From positions 1 to 43,864 of the forward strand of contig JAGOMX010000011.1 in the NCBI GenBank assembly GCA_017993335.1: DNA of 43,864 bases, given 5' to 3'. Shown piece after piece: positions 16,426 through 24,927 of the stretch. The notes under the pieces were generated by a model. That model searched no databases, was not told the origin of the DNA, and was given only the letters and a program-made list of their open reading frames with translations. This stretch comes from Alphaproteobacteria bacterium. GTDB lineage: Bacteria > Pseudomonadota > Alphaproteobacteria > JAGOMX01. A program made the position numbers and the translations under genes. Numbering within the stretch: position 1 is the stretch's first letter; each line of letters starts with the position of its first letter.

Positions 16426-16743
16426 ACATCCTCTCCCAGAAAATGTAATTTTGCTAAACTCTAAAAAATAAGACTAACCTATTGAATTTGCGAATAAAAG
16501 CATTTTTTGGACACAAGGTGATAAGGAATGGAGTAATTTTGATACGGCAGATGATAGATTGGCATGCTACCTAATTAACTATAGAACCCGTGTTAGGGTG
16601 CTGTGTAAATGAATGGTGCCCCCTAAAGTGGGAAAGAGCCAAAGAGCCGGCCCTTCCTGCCTCCACCACCACTCTCGTGGTGACAATTTGGTGACAATTT
16701 TTTGGGAGAGCTTTTCGGTTTCCGCTGAAACCCTTGCTGTCAA
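16426..16743. other. Element end next to tRNA-Lys (318 bp), no gene; candidate att region
   Basis: No credible coding region exists here. It lies between the last element gene and the 3' end of tRNA-Lys, where a tyrosine integrase would recombine. It contains a hairpin CACCAC-TCTC-GTGGTG (16667-16682) and, overlapping it, an 11-bp tandem direct repeat GGTGACAATTT (16679-16689 and 16690-16700), which could be arm-type recombinase sites. The promoter of the kinase-like gene should also lie near 16430-16500. The att role is inference. Confidence 0.5.
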
Positions 16744-16819
16744 TGGTGGGCACTACTGGATTCGAACCAGTGACCCTCTGATTAAAAGTCAGATGCTCTA
16801 CCGACTGAGCTAAGTGCCC
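16744..16819 (-). tRNA. tRNA-Lys (UUU)
   Basis: The minus strand folds into a complete cloverleaf: acceptor GGGCACT paired with AGTGCCC, D arm with TAGCTCAGTCGGTAGAGCA, anticodon stem-loop CTGAC-TTTTAAT-.. with anticodon TTT, and T arm with GGTTCGAATCC. The discriminator is A and the CCA end is encoded (16744-16746). The 3' end faces the conjugative element, the usual polarity for integration into a tRNA gene. A well-spaced promoter lies just upstream on the minus strand. Confidence 0.97.
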
Positions 16820-16832
16820 ATCAACAAAATGT

Positions 16833-16861
16833 AAAATAAGGGTTGAAATCCAATTGGTCAA
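16833..16861 (-). promoter_or_regulatory. Sigma-70-type promoter for tRNA-Lys
   Basis: On the minus strand TTGACC (complement of 16856-16861) is followed after 17 bp by TATTTT (complement of 16833-16838), 14 bp before the tRNA 5' end. The -35 overlaps that of the divergent rluC promoter, so the two may compete. Confidence 0.6.
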
Positions 16862-16882
16862 TAACAATATTTGAGTTATGGT
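16854..16882 (+). promoter_or_regulatory. Candidate sigma-70-type promoter for rluC
   Basis: TTGGTC (16854-16859) and TATGGT (16877-16882) are separated by 17 bp and lie 26 bp before the rluC ATG. It overlaps the promoter of tRNA-Lys on the other strand. Confidence 0.45.
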
Positions 16883-16907
16883 GTTTTTTTATAGGAAAAT
16901 GTGAAAA

Positions 16908-17840
16908 ATGGAAAAATTTGTTGTTTCTCGTGAGTTTGATGGTATGCGTTTAGACCGGTTTATGCGGCACGCTATTCCTGGCCTCCCACAAAGCATTATA
17001 CAAAAATGGATTCGCAAAAGCGCTCTGTTAGTCAATCAAAAAAAATGTAAAGCCAATGACCGGGTCTTAGAAGGTCAAACCATAACATCGCCCTCGTTCC
17101 AAATGAATGAGGTCTATATCCCGAAAAAAACCACTACGGTAAGCCCACACATTCTTAAAGATTTTAAATCCTGGGTTATGTATGAAGACGCAGACCTGAT
17201 GATCATCAATAAACCTGCAGGTCTTGCTGTCCAGGGGGGAACAGGCTTAAAAATACATCTAGATCTTATTTTTAAAACCCTAGAAGAACAAGAAGGCCTC
17301 ACCCTGAAACTTGTCCACCGCTTGGATAAGGAGACCAGCGGCCTGATGGTTCTCGCCAAAAATAGAGCTGCGGCAGAAACGCTTACCTCGCAATTTTACC
17401 GACGGGAAATAACAAAAAATTATATGGCGCTGGTGGTTGGGCAACCCTTTGAAATATCAGGAATCATCGACCTTCCTTTAAGCAAAGGCATGACACCGAC
17501 CGGCGAACGCGTCATTACAGACACTGAAAACGCAAGAGAAGCCGTTACCTCTTACACGGTTTTGCAAACTTTGGATGAATTAAGCCTATTAAAGTTACAA
17601 CCGGAAACAGGCCGAACACATCAACTAAGAGCCCATTGCCAATATGGTCTTGGCACCCCTATTCTAGGGGACGGTAAGTATGGTGGCAAAGGCGCCCTGC
17701 CTTTTGGACGGGAAGAAAATTTGTTTTTACATGCCTATCAACTGATAATTCCAACAGTATCGGGCAAAAACATAGAAGTAGTCGCAAAACTACCTCATCA
17801 TTTTCTGCACTTCGTTAAGGATTTATCTGTAGATTATTAA
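16908..17840 (+). CDS. rluC: RluC/RluD-family 23S rRNA pseudouridine synthase
   Basis: This 310-residue enzyme converts uridines in 23S rRNA to pseudouridine. An S4 RNA-binding domain occupies about 10-60 (RLDRFMRHAIPGLPQSIIQKWIR). The catalytic domain has DLMIINKPAGLAVQGG (about 96-111) and the active-site motif HRLDKETSG at 137-145, with Asp140 catalytic. LQPETGRTHQLRAH and LGDGKYGG follow. All key residues are intact. The S4 domain and length point to RluC rather than RluD or RluB, but the exact target uridines cannot be read from sequence. It is the first chromosomal gene outside the element. Confidence 0.9.
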   Translation: MEKFVVSREFDGMRLDRFMRHAIPGLPQSIIQKWIRKSALLVNQKKCKANDRVLEGQTITSPSFQMNEVYIPKKTTTVSPHILKDFKSWVMYEDADLMIINKPAGLAVQGGTGLKIHLDLIFKTLEEQEGLTLKLVHRLDKETSGLMVLAKNRAAAETLTSQFYRREITKNYMALVVGQPFEISGIIDLPLSKGMTPTGERVITDTENAREAVTSYTVLQTLDELSLLKLQPETGRTHQLRAHCQYGLGTPILGDGKYGGKGALPFGREENLFLHAYQLIIPTVSGKNIEVVAKLPHHFLHFVKDLSVDY

Positions 17841-17900
17841 CTCTTTTTTAAATCGTGCATGCGAAATTAGTGTATCGATCATAAATAAAGAGTTTTAAAA

Positions 17901-18197
17901 TTGGCTAAACCAGAATGGGGAATCAAGAGGACTTGTCAGTCCTGTGACGCGTTCTTCTATGACATGAAGAAGAATCCGATCACATGCCCAAAATGCTTGA
18001 GTGTCTATGATGAAAAGGCTTTGCTATCCAAGAAAATCAACTATGAAAATACCCGGGACGATAGCTTTAAAGATTTAATAAATGCAGACATCGATAATGG
18101 TGATGGTGATTTTTACCTGGATGTTCACACGGATTTATTAGATTCTCTCGATGAACTGGAAAGCGACATCCAGATCAACAGCTCCCACAACTCCTAA
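17901..18197 (+). CDS. FYDLN-acid family small zinc-ribbon-like protein
   Basis: This 98-residue protein probably starts at TTG (17901), with only a weak AAAGAG ribosome site upstream. It has a CQSCDAFFYDMKKNPITCPKC core: two CxxC pairs and the FYD..K.P.tCP motif of the alphaproteobacterial TIGR02300 (FYDLN acid) family. The C-terminal half is strongly acidic, as in that family. The CxxC pairs suggest zinc binding. Function is unknown. A hairpin lies just downstream. Confidence 0.85.
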   Translation: MAKPEWGIKRTCQSCDAFFYDMKKNPITCPKCLSVYDEKALLSKKINYENTRDDSFKDLINADIDNGDGDFYLDVHTDLLDSLDELESDIQINSSHNS

Positions 18198-18212
18198 ATT
18201 TATAAACGGGCA

Positions 18213-18238
18213 GGGCAGTAAAAATAATTTTGCTGCCC
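18213..18238 (+). terminator. Hairpin after the FYDLN gene (weak terminator candidate)
   Basis: An 11-bp stem GGGCAGTAAAA / TTTTGCTGCCC closes around the 4-nt loop ATAA. It includes one T-G pair. No T-run follows, so it may be a 3'-end stabiliser or bidirectional stop and not a classic intrinsic terminator. Confidence 0.45.
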
Positions 18239-18339
18239 CTGCTACGCGACCCCCTCATGTCTGCTGGTCATTTTTTGATTAACATTTCCCCTTAAATCCC
18301 CTAAGATCTGTCTCATGTAAAAGAATTTAGGGAAGAGAC

Positions 18340-19566
18340 ATGCCTTACGCACAAGAATTTTTGACAGCAGCCCCTCATGACCATTGCCTCGCCAATGCCG
18401 TCCTTGCGTTCCAACGCGTTATGCAGGAAAAGTCTGAAGGCAACCTTCCTGTATTATCTTTACCCGAAAACCCTGAACACATCTCTGCTTACAGCGACAT
18501 TGCCAATTATTTTCGCAGTAGATTTAAAACCGTAATTGTTTTAGGGACTGGAGGATCCAGCCTCGGCGGACAGGCTATTTGTGCCCTGGCCAATCATGCG
18601 TATAGCTTTGAAACGCAAGAACCTCGTTTGCTCTTTTTAGATAACATCGATCCAGATACATTCTACCGGCTCATGGCTTCGATCGATCTGCCCTCAACAG
18701 GGTTTATCGTTATTTCGAAGTCGGGCAATACGGCCGAAACCAACTGTCAGTTGCTCTCGATTTTAGAAATATGGGATCAAACCCTCTGCCCACCCAATGG
18801 CAACTTTTTGTTAATCACGGAAGAAAAAGACTCCATACTTACGCGTCTGGCTGAAAAATATCAATTGCAAACACTTCCTCATAATCCTCATATAGGTGGC
18901 AGATTTGCGGCCTTGTCCCTCGTCGGTCTTTTGCCGGCAATGATTGCTGGGTTAGATGCCAAACAAATACTCGAAGGCGCCCATGAAGTTCTAAAATCCG
19001 GTTCACAAGGCGCGAGCGTTACAGGCAGCGCCTGGACATTTGAGCAGCATACGTCAGGGAAAAATCTTTCGGTCATGATGCCTTATTGTGATCGCTTGCA
19101 ACTTTTTTGTAAATGGTACCGCCAGCTCTGGGCAGAAAGCCTTGGCAAAGAGGGTAAAGGCATTACACCTATAGCGGCCTTTGGCACGGTTGATCAGCAC
19201 AGTCAATTGCAGCTATACCTGGATGGCCCTAAAGATAAAATGTTTACCATCATTACCACTGACCATAAAGGCAGGGGCCCCATAATAACCGATAAAGACA
19301 CGGACCTGTCCCTATCCACCATGGGTGATTTAATGCAAGCCGAACAATTGGCAACCATCCAAACCCTGCACAATCGCGGATGCCCTGTTCGTGTCATACA
19401 TGTACCCGACATCCATGAAAAAGCAATCGGTGCGTTAATGATGCACTTTATTTTAGAAACCATGATGACGGCTGACTTGTTAAAGGTGAATGCTTTTGAT
19501 CAACCGGCCGTAGAAGATGGCAAAGTGCTGGCTATGAAGTATCTAAAAGAAGGTCTTGCGGCATGA
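18340..19566 (+). CDS. pgi: Glucose-6-phosphate isomerase
   Basis: This 408-residue enzyme interconverts glucose 6-phosphate and fructose 6-phosphate. It shows VLGTGGSSLGGQA (about 67-79), VISKSGNTAET (about 126-136), GGRFAALSLVGLLP and the C-terminal QLWAESLGKEGKG signature, then a VDQHSQLQLY segment. It is shorter than E. coli Pgi (549), like other compact alphaproteobacterial forms. The stop overlaps the mutL ATG as ATGA (19563-19566). The leader can fold TGTCTC (18309-18314) with GAGACA (18335-18340), covering the ribosome-binding region. Presence of Pgi argues against a Rickettsia-type reduced metabolism. Confidence 0.95.
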   Translation: MPYAQEFLTAAPHDHCLANAVLAFQRVMQEKSEGNLPVLSLPENPEHISAYSDIANYFRSRFKTVIVLGTGGSSLGGQAICALANHAYSFETQEPRLLFLDNIDPDTFYRLMASIDLPSTGFIVISKSGNTAETNCQLLSILEIWDQTLCPPNGNFLLITEEKDSILTRLAEKYQLQTLPHNPHIGGRFAALSLVGLLPAMIAGLDAKQILEGAHEVLKSGSQGASVTGSAWTFEQHTSGKNLSVMMPYCDRLQLFCKWYRQLWAESLGKEGKGITPIAAFGTVDQHSQLQLYLDGPKDKMFTIITTDHKGRGPIITDKDTDLSLSTMGDLMQAEQLATIQTLHNRGCPVRVIHVPDIHEKAIGALMMHFILETMMTADLLKVNAFDQPAVEDGKVLAMKYLKEGLAA

Positions 19567-21395
19567 CCATCCGCCGGTTACCCGAAACACTTATTAACCA
19601 AATCGCCGCTGGAGAAGTAGTAGAAAGGCCGTTTTCTGTTGTTAAGGAACTGGTCGAAAACGCCATCGATGCAGGTGGAGGCCAAATTGACGTTTATGTG
19701 CGTGAGGGTGGTTGCAGTTTTATTTCTGTAAAGGATAACGGCAAAGGCATGACTGCCGAAGATCTGTTATTAGCTGTAGAACGGCATGCCACCTCAAAAA
19801 TTCCGGATGATGATCTCTTTAATATAACAAGCCTCGGGTTTCGTGGTGAAGCCCTTCCCTCTATCGGTGCCGTAAGCCGTTTAAAAATTACCAGCAAGGC
19901 GATAACAAGCGCCGATGCCTGGCAATTAAATGTAGAAGGAGGCCATCGTTCGGAGCTCGTTCCAACATCTCTCCCAACGGGAACTCTTATGGAGGTAAGG
20001 GATTTATTTTACGCCACGCCAGCCCGGTTAAAGTTTTTAAAAACACCGCCCACGGAAATGGGTTACATTACAGATGTTTTGAAACACATTGCCATGGCCC
20101 ACCCAACAATCGGTTTTAGCTTAAAGGACGAAAGAAAGACGTATCTCAACTTACACGCGCAAAAAGATGAAGGGGAAGCCTCTAAGCTAACTCGGTTACA
20201 AGATATTCTCGGCCAAGACTTTTCTGATAATGCTTTACCGATTTTAGCCCAAAGACAAGGATACACTCTCTCAGGCTTTGCAGGCCTACCGACGATGAAT
20301 CGAGCCAACAGCAGTCAACAATACCTATTTGTAAATGGGCGCTATGTGAAGGACAAATTACTGCAAGGGGCTATTCGAGGCGCGTATCAGGATTACTTGG
20401 CCAGAGACCGCCACCCCCTCGTGGTTCTTTTTCTGGATGTTGCGCCTAATTTAGTCGACATGAATGCCCACCCTGCAAAAACAGAAATACGGTTTCGTGA
20501 AGCCGCATTGGTTCGAAATTTGATTGTTAGCGCCTTAAAACATGCACTTAATGATGCTGGACATCGGGCTTCGACAACGATATCACAAGAAGCCCTGGAT
20601 CGTTTTACACCAGCTTTTCATGAATCTACCTCAACCGCTTACCAACCCTCTACTTTACGTCCCTATACAGGACCGACTCAATCCTATTCACCGCAGCGTC
20701 TACCGGGATTAGCACAACGCTACTCTCAGGCACCTCTTTCTGCGGCTGTCATGACGGATATTCCTTTTACATCGCTACCTCAAATACAAGAAATTTCGCA
20801 AGATTCCCTCAGTCAGTTTCCTCTAGGGGATGCCAAAGCACAGCTGCTTGAAACCTATATCGTTGCCCAAACCAGTAACGGCATCGTCCTGGTCGATCAA
20901 CATGCAGCTCATGAACGCCTCGTTTATGAAAAAATGAAGATTGCCATGCATGAAAATGGCATATCGCGCCAAACCTTGCTCATTCCAGAAGTCGTCAATT
21001 TAGGCGAACACGCAGCCCTTGAGCTTTTAAACCGAAAAGAAGAACTATTGCAATTCGGATTAGCTATCGAGGAATTCGGTGGAAGCTCCGTTCTTGTGCG
21101 GGAAGTCCCTGTCCTGCTTGGTGAATTTAACATTGGGCAATTGGTTCAAGATTTGGCGGACGAAATTGAAACTCTTGGGCAGGCGATGAGTTTGAAAGAA
21201 AAAATTGAAGAAGTCTGCGGAACGATTGCTTGTCATGGCAGCATACGTTCTGGAAGAAAATTAACGATACCCGAAATGAACGCTATCCTGCGGCAAATGG
21301 AAGAGACACCTCATTCGGGCCAATGCAATCATGGTCGACCAACTTACGTCGAACTAAAAGAAGCCGACATCGAAAAACTTTTCGGCAGAAGATAG
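19563..21395 (+). CDS. mutL: DNA mismatch repair protein MutL
   Basis: This 610-residue protein has the GHKL ATPase N-terminus: IAAGEVVERPFSVVKELVENAIDAG (about 13-37), DNGKGM, LGFRGEAL and the transducer GFAGLP.., VNGRYVKD and DMNAHPAKTEIRF. The C-terminal domain has DQHAAHERLVYEKMK, the metal-binding DQHA..E....E endonuclease motif, and a terminal ACHGSIRSG / CNHGRPT. It is therefore the nicking type of MutL used where MutH is absent. It overlaps pgi by ATGA. Confidence 0.97.
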   Translation: MTIRRLPETLINQIAAGEVVERPFSVVKELVENAIDAGGGQIDVYVREGGCSFISVKDNGKGMTAEDLLLAVERHATSKIPDDDLFNITSLGFRGEALPSIGAVSRLKITSKAITSADAWQLNVEGGHRSELVPTSLPTGTLMEVRDLFYATPARLKFLKTPPTEMGYITDVLKHIAMAHPTIGFSLKDERKTYLNLHAQKDEGEASKLTRLQDILGQDFSDNALPILAQRQGYTLSGFAGLPTMNRANSSQQYLFVNGRYVKDKLLQGAIRGAYQDYLARDRHPLVVLFLDVAPNLVDMNAHPAKTEIRFREAALVRNLIVSALKHALNDAGHRASTTISQEALDRFTPAFHESTSTAYQPSTLRPYTGPTQSYSPQRLPGLAQRYSQAPLSAAVMTDIPFTSLPQIQEISQDSLSQFPLGDAKAQLLETYIVAQTSNGIVLVDQHAAHERLVYEKMKIAMHENGISRQTLLIPEVVNLGEHAALELLNRKEELLQFGLAIEEFGGSSVLVREVPVLLGEFNIGQLVQDLADEIETLGQAMSLKEKIEEVCGTIACHGSIRSGRKLTIPEMNAILRQMEETPHSGQCNHGRPTYVELKEADIEKLFGRR

Positions 21396-21459
21396 ACCTT
21401 CATCATCCTTTAACTTTTCTCCCTTAATCTTAACTTAAGAGGAAAAAGAGTATCGTGGC

Positions 21460-22218
21460 ATGAAAAAAATATCTGCATATATCGTCGCCCTGACATCCAT
21501 GTTCATTTTAAATGCGTGCGATGATGCGAAAAAAAACATGTCTTTTACAAATAAGACTGCGCCCGCAACCCCCTCATCAGAAAATCCAAAAAAACGCATC
21601 GCCACTGGTTTTTTCGTAACGAATGATGGATATTTCATTACGAACTACCATGTAATAAAAAATGCACACCACGTCTCCATCACAACAACCGATGGAAAAA
21701 AAGCGACAGCAAAAGTTGTTCACGAAGATAAAAACATTGATATAGCTTTATGTAAGGCAGAGATTAACGGAGAAGCCGCCAACTGGGATACTCGATTAAA
21801 TGTGGATAAAGGTGAGAGCGTCTTGACGATCGGGTACCCCTTGCTCGCGATACAAGGACCAGAACAAAAAGCAACCTTTGGGCGTATAAATGCCTTTAGC
21901 GGCATTCATGGCGATCCCAATGTTTATCAAATCGATGTCCCTTTACAACCCGGAAATTCAGGTGGGCCCCTGATAAGCGAAAATGGTGCGGTTATAGGTG
22001 TTGTGAAAGCAACCTTCAACCAAATAGCCGCTTGGGAAAATATTGGTACACTTACACAGAACATCAACTACGCGGTTCAATCCGATAAAATCCTACCCAT
22101 GCTGAAAGATAAGCTAGGACCAGGATTGAAAGTGGGGAATATGGGAAAAAATCCCCATAAAATGCCCAGTCTCATTCGAAAATTCGAAAAAACGATCGTT
22201 CTTGTCGAGGCGGAATAA
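21460..22218 (+). CDS. Trypsin-like serine protease, DegP/HtrA-type, lipoprotein
   Basis: This 252-residue protein has a type II signal peptide, with lipobox FILNAC and Cys20 as the lipid site. The catalytic triad is visible: His64 in TNYHV, Asp94 in NIDIAL and Ser167 in PGNSGGPL. There is no PDZ domain after the protease domain, unlike DegP or DegS (the remaining tail of about 40 residues is too short). Anchored in a membrane facing the periplasm, it may act in envelope quality control. It stands alone between mutL and the ABC exporter. Confidence 0.88.
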   Translation: MKKISAYIVALTSMFILNACDDAKKNMSFTNKTAPATPSSENPKKRIATGFFVTNDGYFITNYHVIKNAHHVSITTTDGKKATAKVVHEDKNIDIALCKAEINGEAANWDTRLNVDKGESVLTIGYPLLAIQGPEQKATFGRINAFSGIHGDPNVYQIDVPLQPGNSGGPLISENGAVIGVVKATFNQIAAWENIGTLTQNINYAVQSDKILPMLKDKLGPGLKVGNMGKNPHKMPSLIRKFEKTIVLVEAE

Positions 22219-22243
22219 ATTTAGACTTCTCATGATTGTATAT

Positions 22244-22274
22244 TTTCCTTATGATGCAAGCAAACATAAGGAAA
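22244..22274 (+). promoter_or_regulatory. Hairpin that covers the Shine-Dalgarno of the MsbA-like gene
   Basis: Arms TTTCCTTATG (22244-22253) and CATAAGGAAA (22265-22274) are perfectly complementary around an 11-nt loop. The right arm contains the AAGGA ribosome-binding site, 7 bp before the TTG start. Base pairing would hide that site. It may also be the protease gene's 3' hairpin. Confidence 0.55.
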
Positions 22275-22281
22275 CAAAGCT

Positions 22282-24066
22282 TTGGCCACACCGTTGAATA
22301 CATCCGCTATCCTTTTTATTTTACGGAAACTCAGGACCTATAAAATCATTATTAGCCTGACGCTGTTGTCCCTCATACTCGCGGCAGGCACCGTTATCTA
22401 TTTGGGACAATCTTTAAGAATTTTAGTGGATAAGGGCTTCACCCAATCGGATCCGAATTTTTTAAATCAAGCACTTTTGGGTTTGATTTTGCTCATCGTT
22501 CTCTTAAGTCTTGCCAGTTTTGCCCGATCGTACCTATCCTCTTGGCTCGGGGAAAAAATCAGTCAGGACATCAAAACAGACGTTTTTAAACACCTCCTCT
22601 ACCAATCTCCAAATTTTTATCAGACCCACTCTGTTGGCGTGCTCCAATCACAGCTTCATAACGACAGTCAATTAATACAAATCTTACTTGGGGGTTCTGC
22701 ATCGACTGGATTTCGCAGCCTAATTCAATTCTGGGGCGCGATGATTATGCTTTTTATAAGCAACTTAAAGCTTGCCAGCATTGCCTGCATGATTATGCCC
22801 ATGACTCTTTTACCCATAGTTATTTTTGGTAAACGCGTACGTCATGCCGCTAAAATCGCTCAAGCCTCGGAGGCAGAAACCTCTGACTATAGCCATGAGT
22901 ATTTAAGCCATATACAAACGATCCAAGCCTATAATCAACAGGAACAGTCTTTACAAAAATTTGAAGGCCAAAATACCCGAACCATGGAAAAAACCGCGCG
23001 TCGTGTATGGGCGCAAAGCGTGCTTTCCACGAGTGTTATTTTTCTTGTCTTTTCAGCTGTCAGTGGCCTCATTTGGTATGGCGGCCATGAAGTCATCGCC
23101 CAGCGCATCACGGCTGGCGAAATGATCTCCTTTATCTTTTATGCTGTCCTGGCAGCAGGATCTATAAACTCCATTACACAAGTCTATGGCGATTGGCAAC
23201 GAGCCTTGTCGGCTGCCACCCGATTTATGGATTTACTCGCCATAAAACCCATGATTGACAATCCTAGCGTTGCCAGATTACTACCGGAAGCCATCCAAGG
23301 AAAAATCAATTTTCATCAGGTGCATTTTTCATATATCCCTGGTGGACATAAATATGTTCTAGAAGACTTTAACCTGGAGATAAAAAAAGGTGAAACCATC
23401 GCGATTGTCGGCCCATCGGGAGCCGGAAAAAGCACCGTTTTAAACCTCCTCATGCGCTTTTTTGACCCCAATCAAGGCACCATTAGTATTGATAATATCT
23501 GCATAAAAGATATCCACTTAAGCGACTTACGTCGCTGTATCGGTTGGGTCCCACAAGAACCAGCTCTCTTCAAGCTCAGCGTTTATGACAACATCCGTTT
23601 TTCCAGGCCTGATGCCACGAACGAAATGGTAGAAAAAGCCGCAAAAGATGCCTATGCCAGCGAATTTATCACGAAACTCCCTCATGGATTTGAAACAATC
23701 CTCGGGGCAGATAATATCAATTTATCCTCGGGACAAAGGCAACGTATCGCAATTGCCCGCGCCATATTAAAAGATCCCTCTATTCTGCTGTTAGATGAAG
23801 CCACCAATTCATTGGATTCCGAAAGTGAGTTTCAAATTCAAAAAGCTCTCGACAGGACCATGAAAGACAGAACCACGTTAATTGTGGCTCACCGCCTGAC
23901 AACGGTTCTAGATGCCGATCGCATTATTGTTATGAACCATGGAAAAATCGTTGCCATGGGTACACACACCTCTCTTTTAAGAAACAACGATATTTATCAA
24001 CGATTTGTCGAACTCCAATTTGATCGCGAAGGCAAAAAAACAAGTCCGGCCTTAAAAACTATTTGA
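22282..24066 (+). CDS. MsbA-like ABC exporter (fused permease and ATPase)
   Basis: This 594-residue half-transporter has six membrane helices (about 20-300) and one ATPase domain. Walker A is GPSGAGKST (377-385), the signature LSSGQRQR starts at 481, Walker B is LLLDEATNSLD (about 502-512) and the H-loop is in IVAHRLTT. It is homologous to MsbA-type exporters, the lipid A/multidrug family. Substrate is not known from sequence, though the LPS genes nearby suggest lipid A or another lipid. The start is TTG (22282), behind the AAGGAAA site sequestered in the hairpin upstream. All ATPase motifs are intact. Confidence 0.92.
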   Translation: MATPLNTSAILFILRKLRTYKIIISLTLLSLILAAGTVIYLGQSLRILVDKGFTQSDPNFLNQALLGLILLIVLLSLASFARSYLSSWLGEKISQDIKTDVFKHLLYQSPNFYQTHSVGVLQSQLHNDSQLIQILLGGSASTGFRSLIQFWGAMIMLFISNLKLASIACMIMPMTLLPIVIFGKRVRHAAKIAQASEAETSDYSHEYLSHIQTIQAYNQQEQSLQKFEGQNTRTMEKTARRVWAQSVLSTSVIFLVFSAVSGLIWYGGHEVIAQRITAGEMISFIFYAVLAAGSINSITQVYGDWQRALSAATRFMDLLAIKPMIDNPSVARLLPEAIQGKINFHQVHFSYIPGGHKYVLEDFNLEIKKGETIAIVGPSGAGKSTVLNLLMRFFDPNQGTISIDNICIKDIHLSDLRRCIGWVPQEPALFKLSVYDNIRFSRPDATNEMVEKAAKDAYASEFITKLPHGFETILGADNINLSSGQRQRIAIARAILKDPSILLLDEATNSLDSESEFQIQKALDRTMKDRTTLIVAHRLTTVLDADRIIVMNHGKIVAMGTHTSLLRNNDIYQRFVELQFDREGKKTSPALKTI

Positions 24067-24101
24067 TATCTACGCAAAAAAAATCTATTAAGTAGAGAGT
24101 T

Positions 24102-24188
24102 GCCCAGGTGGCGGAACTGGTAGACGCGCTAGATTCAGGTTCTAGTGGGCGCAAGCCTGTGGAAGTTCGAGTCTTCTCCTGGGCACCA
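24102..24188 (+). tRNA. tRNA-Leu (CAG)
   Basis: An 87-nt class II tRNA: acceptor GCCCAGG paired with CCTGGGC, a D arm, anticodon stem CTAGA/TCTAG around the loop TTCAGGT with anticodon CAG, a long variable arm (GGGCGCAAGCCT..), a T arm with GTTCGAGTC, discriminator A and encoded CCA. A short CTCTTA-CACA-TAAGAG hairpin (24192-24207) follows. Confidence 0.97.
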
Positions 24189-24233
24189 CCTCTCTTACAC
24201 ATAAGAGGGTAAATATATAAAAAAAGGCTGACC

Positions 24234-24851
24234 ATGACCCCTGAGATTCATTATCATAAATATGACCTCCCCCTTGATGTGGACCTTGGCAATGTAATTG
24301 CCGTCGATACGGAAACTATGGGTCTTAACCCTCATCGTGATCCTTTATGCCTCGTTCAGCTATCCGGCGGCGATGGCGTCTGTCATTTAGTCCATTTAGA
24401 CAGACAAACCTATGATGCGCCGAATTTAAAAGCTATTTTAAGCGACACATCTTCTTTAAAGATATTTCATTTTGCACGATTTGATATTGCCACCATTGCA
24501 CACCACTTAAATGTTTTAGTCGCGCCAGTTTTTTGTACAAAAATCGCCTCGAAACTCACACGCACCTATACATCTAAGCATGGATTAAAGGATTTATGTC
24601 AAAGTATGCTGGGGATTGATATCTCTAAAGAACAACAAATGACCGATTGGGGATCTGCTGAATTTACCCCAGAACAACTCAAGTATGCGGCCACAGATGT
24701 TTTACACCTGCATGCCCTAAAAGATCGTTTTGTCGAGCTCTTACATCGAGAAAATCGCACGGATATTGCGGAGGCATGTTTTTCGTTCCTTCCCTATAGA
24801 GGCGTGCTAGATTTACTTGGCTATGAGGATCCTGATATTTTCTTGCATTAA
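24234..24851 (+). CDS. rnd: RNase D-like 3'-5' exonuclease
   Basis: This 205-residue protein is a DEDDy exonuclease domain. The catalytic set is Asp25 and Glu27 in VDTETMG, Asp84 in HFARFDIA, and Tyr151 and Asp155 in YAATDV. The C-terminal HRDC domains of classical RNase D (about 370 residues) are absent, so this is the short form common in alphaproteobacteria. It probably trims tRNA or other RNA 3' ends. It directly follows tRNA-Leu. Confidence 0.87.
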   Translation: MTPEIHYHKYDLPLDVDLGNVIAVDTETMGLNPHRDPLCLVQLSGGDGVCHLVHLDRQTYDAPNLKAILSDTSSLKIFHFARFDIATIAHHLNVLVAPVFCTKIASKLTRTYTSKHGLKDLCQSMLGIDISKEQQMTDWGSAEFTPEQLKYAATDVLHLHALKDRFVELLHRENRTDIAEACFSFLPYRGVLDLLGYEDPDIFLH

Positions 24852-24858
24852 TTGGCAT

Positions 24859-24902
24859 AATAAAGGTATAAGTTAATTATATTATTAATACATACCTTTA
24901 TT
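24859..24902. repeat. Perfect 11-bp inverted repeat between rnd and kdsD
   Basis: AATAAAGGTAT (24859-24869) pairs with ATACCTTTATT (24892-24902), with a 22-nt AT-rich loop. It sits about 10 bp after the rnd stop and 25 bp before the kdsD start. It may be a transcript 3' end or a kdsD leader structure. Confidence 0.6.
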
Positions 24903-24927
24903 CAGTTGTTGCAAGGAATTACAAATC

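Noticed and set aside
16571-16867. 98-aa minus-strand open frame over the tRNA-Lys region
   Set aside because: It is the translation of the tRNA-Lys gene itself (the AQSVEHLTFNQRVTGSNPV type of artefact) plus flanking sequence. No ribosome site or family resemblance.
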